A DNA stretch of 64,000 nucleotides, from the NCBI GenBank assembly GCA_036872755.1, contig JAVHNS010000002.1:2976001-3040000 (forward strand), in the 5' to 3' direction. The notes beneath the pieces are model-generated. The model was not told the DNA's origin. It did not search any database and saw only the letters and a list, made by a program, of their open reading frames with translations. Position numbers and translations under genes: made by a program. Origin of the DNA: Orbilia blumenaviensis. Its lineage: Eukaryota > Ascomycota > Orbiliomycetes > Orbiliales > Orbiliaceae. Shown here one piece after another: positions 22,834 to 35,867 of this stretch. The first letter of the stretch is position 1. The number at the start of each line of letters is the position of its first letter.

Positions 22834-22841
22834 ATGCCTGA
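22767..22841 (+). promoter_or_regulatory. Upstream open reading frame overlapping the flbA start codon
   Basis: An ATG at 22767 opens a 24-codon frame that ends at TGA 22839-22841, eight bases into or past the flbA ATG at 22834 and in a different frame. If it lies in the mRNA leader, ribosomes using it would bypass the main start. The transcript start is not known from sequence. Confidence 0.35.
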
Positions 22842-25635
22842 TACGACTGTCCTGCCTTTTCCCTCTGGATCTTGTGACAGTCCGAGCGCAGCCGGTGGCA
22901 GCAGCCTTACAACTCTATCACCCCCATCACCAACCGACATATTATTATCAAACCGGAGCATTTCCAATAATAACAACATCAGAGCCTCTGGTGGTATCCG
23001 AATCGTCGACAATAGCGGCAGCAGTGGTGTCAGCAACAGTATTAGCAGTAGCGTGAATACTATTGCTATCAAGAGAAACAGCCTCCCCATTATCACAAGC
23101 GGTAGTGCCATTCCTAATCCGTCAAACATAAACCCGGCGTCTCCATCTTCTGGAACAGCCCTTTCGCCTTCATCTTTTAAATCGACACCCACGGAAAGTT
23201 TTCCAACTTCTCCAATAACTCCCATCCAAGAAGTCCAAGAACCAAGCAACTGCACCATCCTTACGTCCGGTGCTAATAACAACCCTGGTTCTGTTACTTC
23301 TTCACCATCAAACGGAGGGATCCCAAGGAAAGACGATAATCGTGCGGCATCCACTTCGTATTACAGCACTCTTGCCCAACGACAAATCAAAAACCTTTCA
23401 AACGCAGTATCATCTCCATCCTTCACCACCATCGAAGGTCCCTGCTCTATAAAGCAATCCGAAGGCATAACAAACGTTAACAAGGATTCCACCAGTGTTG
23501 GGAACAGTGGACATAACAATCGAGCGTCAATCAGTATCTCATCTGTCAACCCGCTTCTTTCGCTTGCCAATCTTGCACGAGCGGTTTCAGGTTCACCTAC
23601 GAATCCTCAAAACGGCAGCACAACACCTTTGACCTCTCAGACCCTCGGCCGAAAAAAGACGCTATCCAATCGAAGAAAAAGTGACGGCGGTCTCCTAAAA
23701 TCGTCCAGTTACGATAACCTAGAATCTCTTAACCAGCGATTCCCCGCAGGTTTAACTCTTGCTGAAGTCCTCGAGACAACGGGGAACCATTCGCAGGCTA
23801 TTGCCATAGACCCTTCAAGAACACTCACGCCCAACATGCATCAATCATCATCAAGATTGTTGCGTATGACGCAGGACGATAGACCGTTCACCAGGGTAGG
23901 CCTTGCCTCAGGCGACGCTGGTTTTTGTGTATCATCAAAAAGCTTAGCTAATTCCTATCCACAACAGGATTTCAAAGATCTCTTCTCGACTCTCGTAGTC
24001 TCATTGCCTCTCACCCCTCATAGGTTGCGCTTCAAAACATATTCATTCACCTTCACGTCTGATCAGGCTGTGAATAACCTTGGCTCCCTAAAGTTTTCTC
24101 AGTCCAACAGAATGCCGGATCCTAAGGATCCCTCCAGAATCGTCACAACGACCACGACGACAACTTTCAGCATGGCTAAGGAAATGGCTAGAACAGTATG
24201 CCAAAAGTTTGTCGCTGCGAGATTCATGGAGGCGGTTGGCGAGAAAACTGGTACACCTTTCACCAGCAAGAACATGCTATGGCAGTTAACGCCAAAGGGA
24301 ATCCATGTCTTGGAACGCTTTTGTCAGCGAAATGGAATCAATTCGCCTCATATCATGGCTCTTCTATCCTCTCCTTTGAATACTATGCGACTGGTTATTC
24401 TCGAGAGAGATCCGATCACCGACAAGGTTTCACAGGATAAGTCGACTACTGAAATCATCTTCCGAAGGTTCGCTGGAAGCACGCCCAACATCAAGCAGAC
24501 AGTCACAGCATCGGACTCAGACTCGCTGTCAGAGTATGGAGACGGCCACACTGGTATCAAGCTCGCCGAAACACGGAAGGTCTACGACAAGGTCGTCAAA
24601 TACTCTTTCACAGGCAAATCTGCAGTGGACTGGTTGCTTGATTGTTGCACAACAATTGAGCCTACTGAAACACATGAAATTGCTGGGTTGTTCGCTAGGT
24701 TCGGCCTGATTCAGTGTGTGGTTGAGGATAAAATTTACCTTCAGCAGGAACCAAAGGCAAAGGAGTTCCAGCCAACCAAGTCCGCGATCTATATTGTGAC
24801 AGAACGTGGAAAGAGGGTAGCGGGTTGGATTGACTCGGAAAGGGGCAGCATAGAAAAGAGGAATGGCCATGCTAACGGCGACAAGAGCTCTCAAGGGCCC
24901 AGGGCAGGGCGTGGCAAGGAACCAGGTATGCATCTTCCTTCCGTTCAAGCGCCAGATTGTTTGTGCAAACTTCGACTAATACCAATTTTGAAACAGGTGA
25001 AAGCCGTGAGACCAACACCACCCGTCTTTCCTGCATTATCCAGGATCCAGCACTGCGTCTTCTTTTCAGAGAGTTCTTGCGTGAGACACTTTGCGAAGAA
25101 AACTTGACTTTCTGGATCGATGTCAACGACTTCCAGCTGCAATTCAAGAACCAGACTACGCTTGATAACATCAGGGAGACTCTGGCGTATGCATATGGTG
25201 AGTGTTGCCCTTTCCTCCTTCTGTGGCACCGATTTAGTAAGAAACTAACAGCGTCTTTGTAGGTATCTACAACGCTTTCCTGGCACCTGGTTCACCATGC
25301 GAGTTGAACATCGATCACACCCTTCGTCAAGAGCTTGCCTCAACTATGACAAGAGCCGTTGCAAAGGACCAGCAAGGCATGCTCGGCAGCCTTCGCGAGG
25401 TCGCTAATCTGTTTGAGAAGGCACAAGAACAAGTCTTCAAACTCATGGCTAGTGTAGGTCTACATAACCACTAGATAAAATTTTGGAATATCTTACTAAA
25501 TCATTCCCATAGGACTCTGTTCCAAAATTCGCCAGGACTGCTCGGTACATTGAGATGTCTGGAGATCATGGCTCTGATGATGGTTCAAATGGTACACCTC
25601 CCCCTGACCGCAATAAACAGCGACATGCAAAATAA
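22834..25635 (+). CDS. flbA: FlbA/Sst2-type regulator of G-protein signalling (DEP-DEP-RGS)
   Basis: Four exons, 22834-24925, 24997-25197, 25263-25453 and 25513-25635, encode 868 residues, and all phases close. The first 370 residues are a Ser/Asn/Pro-rich disordered region. A fungal DEP-like domain follows (about 377-520), then a second DEP domain (about 573-665) with the DWLLDC core. The RGS domain (about 704-842) begins LSCIIQDPALRLLFREFL and contains EENLTFWIDV, the hallmark of the RGS core, and ends near DSVPKFAR. In Aspergillus FlbA accelerates GTP hydrolysis by the G-alpha protein FadA and thereby stops vegetative growth and allows conidiation (established knowledge). Here that role is inferred from architecture. 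The protein is longer than A. nidulans FlbA because of its N-terminal tail. A long upstream region suggests complex regulation. Confidence 0.93.
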
Positions 25636-26110
25636 AGCCTAAAGAGCTTTTGACATTGAATGAACGCTCACATGTTCGCGTACTGGTCTAGAATGATCAT
25701 TTTGAACACGTCTACCTACTATTGCAATTGTCACATTTACCACCTACAACATGCAGTCTCCTCGTCCTCACCGATTCCCAAAAAAGAGACCAGCTATGCA
25801 AGGAGTTCCTTCTCGATACCCAAATGCTGTTTTTCTTTACCCGAACCGATTCACGAATTTTTAATTTTTGCGGTTGCTGGCCAAACATCATTTTTCAGCA
25901 CTTTGCTTTGTCTTTGCTATTCTGTTTGATACCTTGCACAGCGGTATACACTTCACGGTAGACTTTTTTTTTCCCCTTTCTGTTACTCCCTCTTATAATC
26001 TCCTTTGTAATGCTCGGAAACCACCTATTAGTGTCACGGCCGTATGAAAGGTTTGCTTTATTATTATTTTTTTTCCCTTTCTTTCTTCGTATCATATCTT
26101 GTATCGATTT

Positions 26111-26150
26111 CCTTTTCCTTTCCTTTCCTTTCCTTTCCTTTCTTTCCTTT
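26111..26150. repeat. (CCTTT)n pentanucleotide repeat
   Basis: About seven tandem CCTTT/TTTCC units lie downstream of flbA, in its probable 3' region. Confidence 0.85.
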
Positions 26151-29100
26151 TTAGTTATGTTACTATGTGTTTTTCTTACAAATGACGGAAGTAGACGGGA
26201 ATAGGTCACATATCAGGTGTGCGTTGGATGGTCCAGTACTATTGATTCCACATTCCCACCAAAAATTATATTCTCTTTTTTCTTATAACTTGTCTTGTAT
26301 TTTCCTTTCCGATACTATCACCTCTCATCATCATCATCATTACATTGAAACGGAGTTTATAGGGCTTCATTGAAATGGACGCGTGCTTTTTTCTCTTTTT
26401 TTTTCTTCTTTCCCTTTTCGCTCTAAGATCATAAGCATATTTTCTTCTTTCACTTTTAAATCCAAAGCAATAGTTTCCAAAATGAAATCAACGTGATCTT
26501 CAAAGTGACTTCTCATCTGAGCCTTTCCTCTTGTTTGCATGTGTTCCGATCTCATGAACTGGAAATAAGATTTTAGAGTTGAAACGGTAATATGCCCATT
26601 GCTCTTCGTACAGGCATCATCCTCGTCACGAAACGACCGTTAATTTCCCCGAACAATAGTCTGACGCATGCTTCACTATGGGGTGACAGGCACTTGACAC
26701 GAAAACCCTCGAGCGAAGGCATGTTCCGGCCTTCACGTTTCTAATTTCCCTGGGACGTGCAGGAGATATATTTGACCGTTTTCTTCTTTTCTTTATGCCA
26801 TGTTATAAGCTTACTACATACGATCGGGAGAAAAAACGAGACGAGGCGTTATACTCTATCTAGACGTTCCTAGGCAATTTCATTATATCATTCGATCTAA
26901 CGGTTTTTTGGGGGGTTGCTCCTTCATGAATTCACTCTCGCTTGGGGAGAGATTTAAGAGGTGGACCCAGCTTTTTGAGTTCTGGATGGACTGGGTTGGA
27001 GCTTGTTCAGCTACCCAGTCGCGGAATCTTGGACCATTGGTTTTGCAATATCTGAAGACGTCTCGATGCCCGCCCCCAAATTGATCCGTGTCCAGAAATA
27101 GCTGGAAAGATAGGATCGGTGACTTTAGCCTTCTGAAGCATCATGGAATATGCTGTCTTCGAGCAAGTTGCATCATCCTTCCCTTCCAAAACAAAGTTTC
27201 TCTACCCTCCCCCAAAGAGCTATTTTTTCCGCTGTTAATTATAATTATCATAAGGATTTCGCCCACCACTTTTGAACTCCGAAGAATGTGTTGGGGTTGC
27301 AGTCGCAGGATCCTGTGGATGAACATGCAGGATTCCTGCATCATGCTCCTCTGCCGTCGTGCTCTCAAGATGCATCATGCCATTTAGGCGGTTTTGGGTG
27401 GGAAATGCAAATGCAAATGCAAAGGAACAAAATTATACATCGGGATTACGCTGTAATCTTTCGGGTGAAAATTTCCCTTTCCCCCCAACGACGCTTGGAT
27501 CCCATGGCCTCACCGTTCCCGTTTGAGGAGGTTAGATATATTGGCCTGGCCGAGATCCGTATCAGAAAACCTGCAAGATGCGCTAACTGCGCAGCTGGCT
27601 GCACACTACATGCGTATAACGAGGTTTCGGAATGCAACGAATTACCTGCAGATTGTTATCAAACAGGTTATAGATGCGACTCCACCGAAGAATCTTGGGG
27701 AGAGGGAAATAAGAAAAATACTTAATAATCCCCTCAACTTTATCAAACATGCGCGCATCGATGAGAGCGAAAGAACAAGAGCTCTCGGGAGATGCTCTAG
27801 ATCATGCCATGCCCACGCTAAAAACGTGATCTGAGAACGATACGAGGTCGTAAAAAAAATAAAACGTGACGAATCTTGCAGATTTTGATTTTCATTTAGT
27901 CTATATGCGGTGTGATTTGCACATTCTGTTTCTGCATATGTGGATTCTTTTTCCCTTGGGTGCATGGGGGTGTGTGGGAAAACGTGCTCTTAGTTCCTTT
28001 GCCACGAGATCTAAAAGTCAATTGGCACGTTTTGTTTCCCTCTCGCGGCAGGCCCAAAATGCTCATTTCTGATTCGTAGATTCGGAAGTCAATTGCCAGA
28101 TGCCCTAATTTTTTCTCGAACCTTTAATGCTGGGCAGTCTTGGATAAATTGGTCAAGCTTTCTTTGCTCTCTGTTTCTCATCTGCTTTCAGAAGTGGAGG
28201 GTCACGTTATATGAATATTATAAGATGGATCCGATATAGCTTCGTTTCTTAATATTGGCTTAATTGGCTTTGTTAAGGCTGTTGAAAGTCGCCTCAACAT
28301 CCCTTTCTTACTAGCTTGTATCAAAAGACAAAAAAGTAAGATTACGAAATTCAATGAGAATCAATTTCCGAGGCCAAGACAAATTCCTTTGATATATTCA
28401 GCTATATAGTGCATAGTATATACCAGTTCGTATGTACTGTACGTGTCGATTTTGGAAAGAAAAATTTCGGTCGTTACGAAGTTTCAACAGTCATGGTTCG
28501 TTCCATTGTTGGATAGCGGTATTTACGGGCCGAGCAGGTGGACCAATAAACTGGGCAGCTTAAGCGATTTCGCCGCCTGTCGAGTCGAAACAAAGGGCCA
28601 AAAAACTGCCATATCGCTCGATCGAGCGAATTCGGTCTTGGAATGCGACTCCCACGGAATTTTTTGGTTTCGTTTTCAGCGGTTGAGGAGGACACGTTAT
28701 CCCCGTTAACCGATTGACATGGACATAGATTACATTACCGCTTTGACAAACGGCAGAATCCGGTCGCGAGGGGGGGTTTTTCTTTCTTTCGTTGAAGAAA
28801 AAGTTGTTTAACTCCATGACCTTGGCCTTGATCATACGTGGAATAGATACTTCGATAAATAGATGCGCCCGAATGATATATTCATATCTATCAATGCAAT
28901 GTAATCCCGGGTCCCGAGGCCGGTTTATTCGAATTCGGTGTTGGCGTTACATATACATCCAACATGGCCTTACCCGGACGATCTTTGCCTCCAAAGAGTA
29001 ACTTCCTAAAGCTCTTTGTGCAACCCACAAGGGCGTGTTGGATATTGTAAATTAGTGCTGCATTGCATTTGCAAAGCAAGATTCGGACGGGATCTGGATT

Positions 29101-30191
29101 GTGCTTCCTCGCTTTAGCCAATTCCCACGGCTACGGGAATATCAGGATTAACCCAATTCCATTGCTTTCCTTACTCTCTAATTTTGGATTTGCAATATAT
29201 TTTATTTGGCAGAATTACTAGGCAGTCAGCTAAAAGGGTTCTTTGGGTCCGGCCGCCCGTCTTGCTGTAGACGCACGGACAAAGGCGAGCTACATTGCAT
29301 ACGAAGTGCAGCTGCAACTGACCACGTCGATACGATGGCCTGGATATCACGGAAGAAAATCGGCATAGGTGGACTCACGAATTTCCCCCGCCAGAAGCTA
29401 AGCTCCAAAGATTTCCATACCCATGTTAATTTAATGTGTGAAGGGGTGTGGTTCGTGAAGCTATCACAATACGTTCGAATACCCTTGATCCCAGAGCTTT
29501 GTTGGAGCTCAAACCAACTTCCCGGCGACCATTTTTGGAGGAGCTTCAGACATGTATTGTTGGATTCGAATCCCCCCTATAATCCGAGATATTATGCCGA
29601 AAAACCCTCTCATCTGCTCTAGACCTTCGAAACCAGGTTGGTCAAGAATAGACGAGCCTATCGTGCATAACCGAGACCATTGACAGGGGGAGCAAGCCCC
29701 CCGGAGGGTCCAACTTGACCCCATCGAACTCCATAGTATGTATGCTTAAAGGTTGGATCTGCAGCAAGGCCTTGCCAAAAACTGTCACGCGGCATGTTAT
29801 TACATTTCCCCCCCTCCAAAAGAAAAACCCTTTACTCCGTACTGTGTAGTTAGTACTAGCTTTGTCTTTGGATATTAATGCCTCGTGGGAAAGGATTTCC
29901 GTGTGCTTTACGCCTTGCCATGTGCATTGCCAGGACGGATAAAAGCGAAAGGGAAAGGGTAAGCCTGGCATGCCAAAGTTATATCGCGCATCACGTTTTC
30001 TTGGATGCTCATGGCATCGATGCGAATGGGGACGGGAATCGGATTTGTGAATCCATAACCATGGCCTAACTCGAGTCGCATCCACACCTTTGAATCTCTA
30101 TTATTGTCAGATCGAGCTGGATTACATGGGGTAGCACTCACACTCAAATCACTTAAAGGTTAAAGTTAGTTCCGAGGAAGTATTCCAAGGG

Positions 30192-30192
<1 letters not shown>

Positions 30193-30230
<38 letters not shown>
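30193..30230. repeat. Poly(T) tract, 38 bases
   Basis: This is the longest homopolymer run of the window. It lies about 120 bases beyond the ORC4 stop codon on the ORC4 3' side. Its exact length may be affected by sequencing. Confidence 0.9.
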
Positions 30231-30231
<1 letters not shown>

Positions 30232-30350
30232 GATGACAGGTTTCTATTCTAACCGTCTATCAAGGATAGTAAAGCTTTGCAGTCCTAGCTCTAAATAGTA
30301 TTCATAATTCTTCCCGTCGGAATAAGAAGAGCCCTTCTCTTTTACGATAT

Positions 30351-33350
30351 TCAAATAGTACACCACCCCTGTAGTATACTCCCCATCCCCCACGCTCTCC
30401 CTTGTCTCTTGATTTCCATCAACCCTACATCAACCCTAAACATCCTGCTTTCCCTTCTTCCCACTCCCGTGTTGCCTGATCCCACCAGCAGTGATGCCGT
30501 CACTCCGATCCCACCTCCGTACGCCGAAGCTCCCACAACCGGCACGATCAATTCCCATTCCGCAAGCCGTTCCCAAGCCGCCAGCGCCACATCCTTCCCC
30601 CACAACTTCAATCCCCACGTCGTCTGCGAGTATATCTTAACGCGACTGACTAGGTTCTTGTACTCATCGTACGCCATCGTGAAGTTACACGTATCCGTCT
30701 CCAGGATTGGATCGAGCCGCGCTGCGGCAATAAGCATGGCCAGGGAAAGCTCTGGTAGATCTGGGGTCAAGTTAAGAATCAGTGCGTTAGCGAGGATCAT
30801 GCGGCAAGCATTTCCTGGAGCCGAAAAAAAAAAAAAAAAAAAAAAAAAAGGCGTGGCTGGCTTGCTTGCAAAAAATTGCTCGCATTTTTCAGTCTTTGAT
30901 GGCAGCTGAAGTCTACAAGGAGTCGTGCAGGATTATGTTGGAAAATTCACTCACCTTCAAGGAGATATAGTTTGTTATCCGGAGCTACCAGAGCATGCTT
31001 TGACAAGGCTGTTCCAGCCCCTAGAAACGGCAGTGTTGGCGAGATGTTGCATATTGATACCATCAGATGGTTGTAGAGAACCTGGATGCTTTTGCTCGTG
31101 CTGTAGACACCCTCGACGGTTCGTCGGAAAGCCTTGTCCTCTTTGAATGCATCCTAGTAAAGAATAACATAATTAATTCATCTCATTCGTTCACGAGGAC
31201 GTCAGAAAATAATATGCAAGTTAGGGTGTCCTACATCAAGGCTGGCATTCCACTGGGAATAATATGCCATGTCTTTTTGGGTGGTGTCCATTGGAAGGGT
31301 GTCTATATCGACGCATAGCCCTGCCTTAGCGATTTCCCACCAACCCTCTAGGCGGGAACCCTGGGCACCGCCGGTCCTGAACCCCAGGGTCCGGTGGCTG
31401 AACCGGCTCTTCACTCTTTTCTCGAGATCTTCGACAATGTTGATCTTAGATGTCATGCCAACAACAGCGATTGGTGCCTTTCTTGCCTGGGCAATATCAA
31501 AAAGATTGTAGAGCAATGTCTGGCGGGGATGCGCAGCAAACTGTTCAAACTCCGAGAGCAAGAATATGACAGAAATGCTGGTTGTTTGTGCCATGTCATC
31601 CTGCGAAGCAGTTGGATCATGCTCCGAAGGATGAGAGAGTAATGCTAAGATTGTAGTTAGGGTATCTGCAAAGTTAATAGGCTGGGTAGATGTTAGTAAA
31701 TTCGTATACTAAGACAGATTCTACTTGAACTATTTGGTAGAAGTAGTCTTGCTATACCAAGCTCGACTGTGATCTCGCAACCAGATTTGTTCAACTGACC
31801 TTTGATTCATCCAACTCCATGCTGCTTCCAAGCTGCCTCCAGATCTCTTTGACAGCGGTCTTTTCGTCAGTCTGAAGGCACCCGCTTAGCCTGACGACGA
31901 TGAAGTCCTTCTCAAAATGCTTCTGTAATGTGGAAATAGCCTTCTCTGCAACCAAAGACTTGCCGCTTCCTCGTGGACCGATTAGAAGAATCGAATTGCC
32001 CTCGCCAGCGACCACCGTCTGCTCTACTAATTGGTAGACAGTGTTATACTCGTCTTTCAAACCAACTAGGTTTTCTGGGAGTCCCCTCCCCGTCAGTTTT
32101 TTCATCACATGTGCCTTCAAAATCTTCACTGCTTCATCCGTAACGTTCCCTTGAAACTTCGGCAGCGTTCTGGCTTCCGTCCGCACCTCGATGATTCTGT
32201 CCACCGTTGTCTCGCTTTCCTCGTTTTCCTTCTCGTCTTCTCCTTCAAACCCTTTGCTTTCACTACCCCCTTCTTCGGCTTCCTTTACGACCTTCGCTCT
32301 CCGAAAAGTCGCTGTCAACTTTGACGGAGTCTTTTTTGTGCTCTTGACCTTCAAATTCGCTTTGAAAGGGTCTTCTTCGTCTGACCCTGGGAAGTCAAAT
32401 ATGGACCCTTCGTCATCATTTTTCTGAGCAGAGCCCCGTGTTCTCCTTCCTGTGCCCCGAGGAGCCAGTTTTCCTGCACTTTTTGGTGGACTGGCATCGT
32501 TATCTGCCATGATCACATCTCCTTCCAGATCTGTGTCATCCCGTTTTGCAGCTGGTTTTCTACCTCTCTTTTTGCCTGGCGAAGCCGTAGCCCCATTTTT
32601 AGCATCATCCTGCTTGACGCCATTAATCGCAATTGTCGGTTTTGCCGTTTCCTGGACTGCAGGCGTATTCTTCTTCTTCACAGACCCGTGTCGTCCTCTT
32701 CTGAACTTGTCTACACCAGTGGACTGTCCTTCATCACTGGTGCCTTGATGTTGTTGCGATTGCGATGCATTCCCTCGCTTTCTGATGGACTTCGTAGGCG
32801 ATTTCTCGCCAGCGGTGAAACTACCACCTGCTGTAAAGCTTCCACCAACGGTGCTAGGTGTATCATCTCTATCTTTATGCTTTCTTCTCCCACCGTATAG
32901 ATTCGTGATCTGTTGGGGAACAGCTGCATTCTTTGATCTTTTGGGTGGAACTGCGACAGTTATCGACTTCCCTTCCAGCGTCTCATCCGATGTTTGTTTC
33001 CGCGTAGAAGCAGCGGCCCGCCTCCCAGGGCGCTTCAGACGATGTGGTGGCTCATCAACATCTGTAGGCTCCTCGTCTTCTTCAGTATTTAGTTCCTTAG
33101 TAGTCTTCCTTCGGCCACTACTCCTTGCTCCACGGTTACTACTAGCTTCTGATTTCTCAGGTGATATTTTACGCCTTTTTGGTGTTGGCAATTCTTCTTC
33201 ATTCTGGGTATCTACTGTAGCAGATCGCGTAGCAGACCGGGGGGCCCGAGCAGCTCTTACATTTCCCGTTGTGTTCGGAGGGGATGCAGAGCTCGACTCG
33301 AGAGCTTTGAGCGTGGGTCTCGTGGTTCGAGAAGAGTGACGCGTGCTCAT
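30351..33350 (-). CDS. orc4: Origin recognition complex subunit 4 (ORC4) with AT-hook-type N-terminal tail
   Basis: Four exons on the minus strand, 33350-31800, 31681-31235, 31153-30955 and 30760-30351, encode 868 residues with all phases closing. Residues 1-380 are basic and disordered, with an AT-hook core RGRKP at 262-266 and several related RG/GRR patches. The AAA+ domain has Walker A GPRGSGKS (458-465). In the Walker B position the strand ends LLSEFEQF, so the usual Asp is Ser560, followed by Glu561. [10 protein letters not shown] and NLFDIAQ match the conserved ORC4 core. The C-terminal part resembles the winged-helix region of Orc4. The protein marks replication origins for MCM loading. 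Intron 3 carries a 26-base A/T run. Identity is strong; the splice structure was derived by eye. Confidence 0.92.
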
Positions 33351-33886
33351 TGCGTCTACAAGTCAATTGGATATGGTGGGGAGATTATATGAGTTTGGCG
33401 GGGGACAATGCAAGAAGTGGATTTGGGGAGGAGATGGAGGGAATAACTCGGGAAGGAGGCGTTAACTTTCAGGCGCCATGGGGTGAGGTTGACTTATATA
33501 CCACACACGGCCGAGTTGTGTGGTGGTTGGGCTTGTCCAACGCACTATCGTCACCACTTATTGGATGGCCTGGGAAGGATATTAGTGATTGAACGATCTC
33601 AAATGCCTCTATTGTCCCTCTTCTGTTTCATATCTCGGTGGTACAAGCGGGCCGAAGAGGTTCTAGCAAGCGTATAGGATAGTCACGATTATCGATCACA
33701 CACAAGCGGGGAGTCCGAATAAGCAAGGTTAAAAGGAGCACAGATGTTCCGAATCGATACAAGACTCGATCAGATAAATGCATTTAGTTTGACATTCATG
33801 GCCGGATGCTATCTAATGATTTTTCCAAAGATGCGACTGTCTGACAAAAATTGAAACAATTGGCTAGATCTATAGATATAAATACT
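33351..33886. other. ORC4 promoter / 3' side of NAGS gene
   Basis: A 536-base spacer between tandem minus-strand genes. It must contain the ORC4 promoter and the terminator region of the synthase gene. No specific element stands out in the spacer. An ACGCGT (MluI cell-cycle box) occurs just inside the ORC4 coding start at 33339-33344. Confidence 0.4.
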
Positions 33887-35727
33887 TTACTCGAGCAAAC
33901 TGGGAACAATCCTTTCACATATCCCAACGTATTCCTGGAACCTGCCGCACCCACCGTCACTTAGTCCCTCTGTCGTCCAGAATATCGTCCACTTCCCGTC
34001 AGGAAGCTTGTAAGTTCCCTTCGCCCGCTCAAAGTACCATTTGTTGACCGGGTTGTTCTGCCTGCTCCGCCATATTAGCTCCCTTTGGAACATATTGTTT
34101 CCATGAACCATGGCCTTGAAGACCACGTCTGCTACGCCCCCTGTTCCTTGAGCTTTACGGGCAACAGCAAATTTGTCGAGGTATGGAACCTTTCTACCGT
34201 TGTGGCTCTCCTCCCATGTGATGATGGCTCCACCGTCATAGTCACCAGCAATGATAATACCTGCGACGTTCTTATTGATGCGATCAAGATAATGATCGAC
34301 GTCTAGCTTCTTCCCGAAGGAATCCTCGATCAGTTCAACAAGACGTTTCAGATTCAGCTTTGGATGTGAGGTTAGCGTTTGCCCGTTTTCAAACTCTGAC
34401 GGGGGCAGCATAAGCAGTGGCACACCATGCTTCACAAGAGTAGTGATCACACGGGGTGTCGAAGGTGTAATTGGAAGCGATGAAGAGAACACAGGCTTGT
34501 CAGTTAGCAGATTGTGAATGAGTGGATTCCGGGATTCCTGAGGTCCTTCATGGGTCATTGCAGCTTCTGGGGTTGTGATAACTGCGGATGAGGTTGAAGG
34601 CAGTAGTTTTAAGCATTGTCTCAAGCTTCTCAAGGTAGATATATGTGTACTTGTCACGGCAGTCCTGTTGTCTCGAAGCTCTGATAAGACTGGAGAATAC
34701 TCTTGCTCTAGATTCAAGAACACATGGGCACCTGAGGGACGTTCGTATGACGGTATGCCGCCTAGAGGGTCCAGGATAATTAATCGGTCCAGGGTCATGA
34801 GTCCCTTTGGCGATTCTAGACCCCTGATCGTTTCTGGATGATGCTGTAGGTCAGCGAGAAGGTGGCAAAGTGCCACCAATATTGAATCTGGAGAGGTTGG
34901 TTTCAATATCTGCTGGTGGTCGTGTGCCAGCGCCGGGATGACTGGAATAGCTCCTCTGGATACCGGCGCCAGTATGAGTGACGGCAGGAGTACATGGCTG
35001 TCTCCGTTGTGATCTATTGTGAGAGAGCCCTCTACACTCCGCGCCTGGCCGCCGGCGTCCTCGATTGCGGACACAACCCTCTCCATTTGTTCAATATGAA
35101 ATTTTCGTAGTTCTTTCTTGGACTCCACCGGTGCACCGGGTTTCCCGTCCTCGTTTACATCCACCACAACCACGGAGCCTAACCCGAGTCTCCCTAGCTT
35201 CCTTAACGTTCTCCCAATCGCAGTGAGTTCTACGTCAGTTAAGTGCTGAGGCCCCCGTAACTTAACAAGAGCGAGATGTAGATGTTGGTTTGAAACCTCA
35301 GGAGCAAAACAATCCTCAGAAAATTGCTCGAAAGCTTGCGGCCGTGACTTGCGGAGGAGCCCTCTAATGAATTCTCGGTTCTGAAGTTTCTGCAGGGAGC
35401 CTGGCACAAGTTCGTTTGTAACAATTGTTGAAAACGACCCATCCTCCTTCTGTTCCACTACAAAAGCGGGTTCATCCGGACTCTTTGTAGTACGTTGAAG
35501 GGCCGTATCTGGAGGCTTGAATCGCTGTAGATATGTTTTGGCCTCTCGCTTCGTTGACGACGCTTGCAGGACGGACAGATAGAGGTCCTATATTATGTGT
35601 CAACCATTGGTAACCCCATTGGCTATCTAAGCTTCTTTTTTCTTCTTCATGAACGTACTCTCGCTTCTTCGCCCAATTGACGATGCTGTTTCTTCTGTTG
35701 CTGTTGGTAAACGGAGGATCTCATCAT
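33887..35727 (-). CDS. arg2: N-acetylglutamate synthase, mitochondrial (arginine pathway)
   Basis: Exon 2, 35587-33887, supplies 566 residues plus the stop. It is joined in phase 0 across a 71-nt intron (GTACGT...ATATAG) to an upstream exon ending at 35659. The first exon-2 segment DLYLSVLQASSTKREAK is characteristic of fungal NAGS. The N-terminal two thirds resemble the amino-acid-kinase-like domain, and the C-terminus is the GNAT domain with FAVARKAQGTGGVAD, the acetyl-CoA-binding region. The enzyme makes N-acetylglutamate, the first step of arginine synthesis, in the matrix. The start is uncertain. I use the first in-frame ATG without extra splicing, 35727, giving 589 residues with a short basic leader. 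A 41-nt intron at 35871-35831 could instead join to an ATG at 35894 and add 42 residues rich in Arg and Lys. The symbol follows yeast ARG2, not Neurospora arg-2. Confidence 0.85.
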
Positions 35728-35867
35728 AGACCTCCGCTGTTGTAGCGATCCATCTCGTAGACGGCTTAACAATCCCTTCACCTTAACGACTCGACATAAT
35801 TTCCGCCTTCGGGGAGCCAAGATAATAAGCCTATGTGCCACCTTAAAGCATAAATTGGCCCCGAAAC

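Larger units (their letters stand above)
25636..30350. other. Convergent gene-poor spacer between flbA and ORC4
   Basis: 4.7 kb lies between two converging genes. It holds both 3' UTRs, a (CCTTT)n run at 26111-26150, an AAATGC tandem near 27400 and a T38 run at 30193-30230. Stop-free stretches, such as 29206-29622, begin with TTG and have no domain or splice support. Confidence 0.4.

Noticed and set aside
29206..29622. 138-codon stop-free frame on the plus strand
   Set aside because: It begins at TTG, has no early ATG, no domain and no neighbouring exon that joins it.
33339..33344. ACGCGT MluI cell-cycle box at the ORC4 start
   Set aside because: It lies inside codons 3-4 of ORC4 and is a single copy. 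It is best explained as coding sequence.
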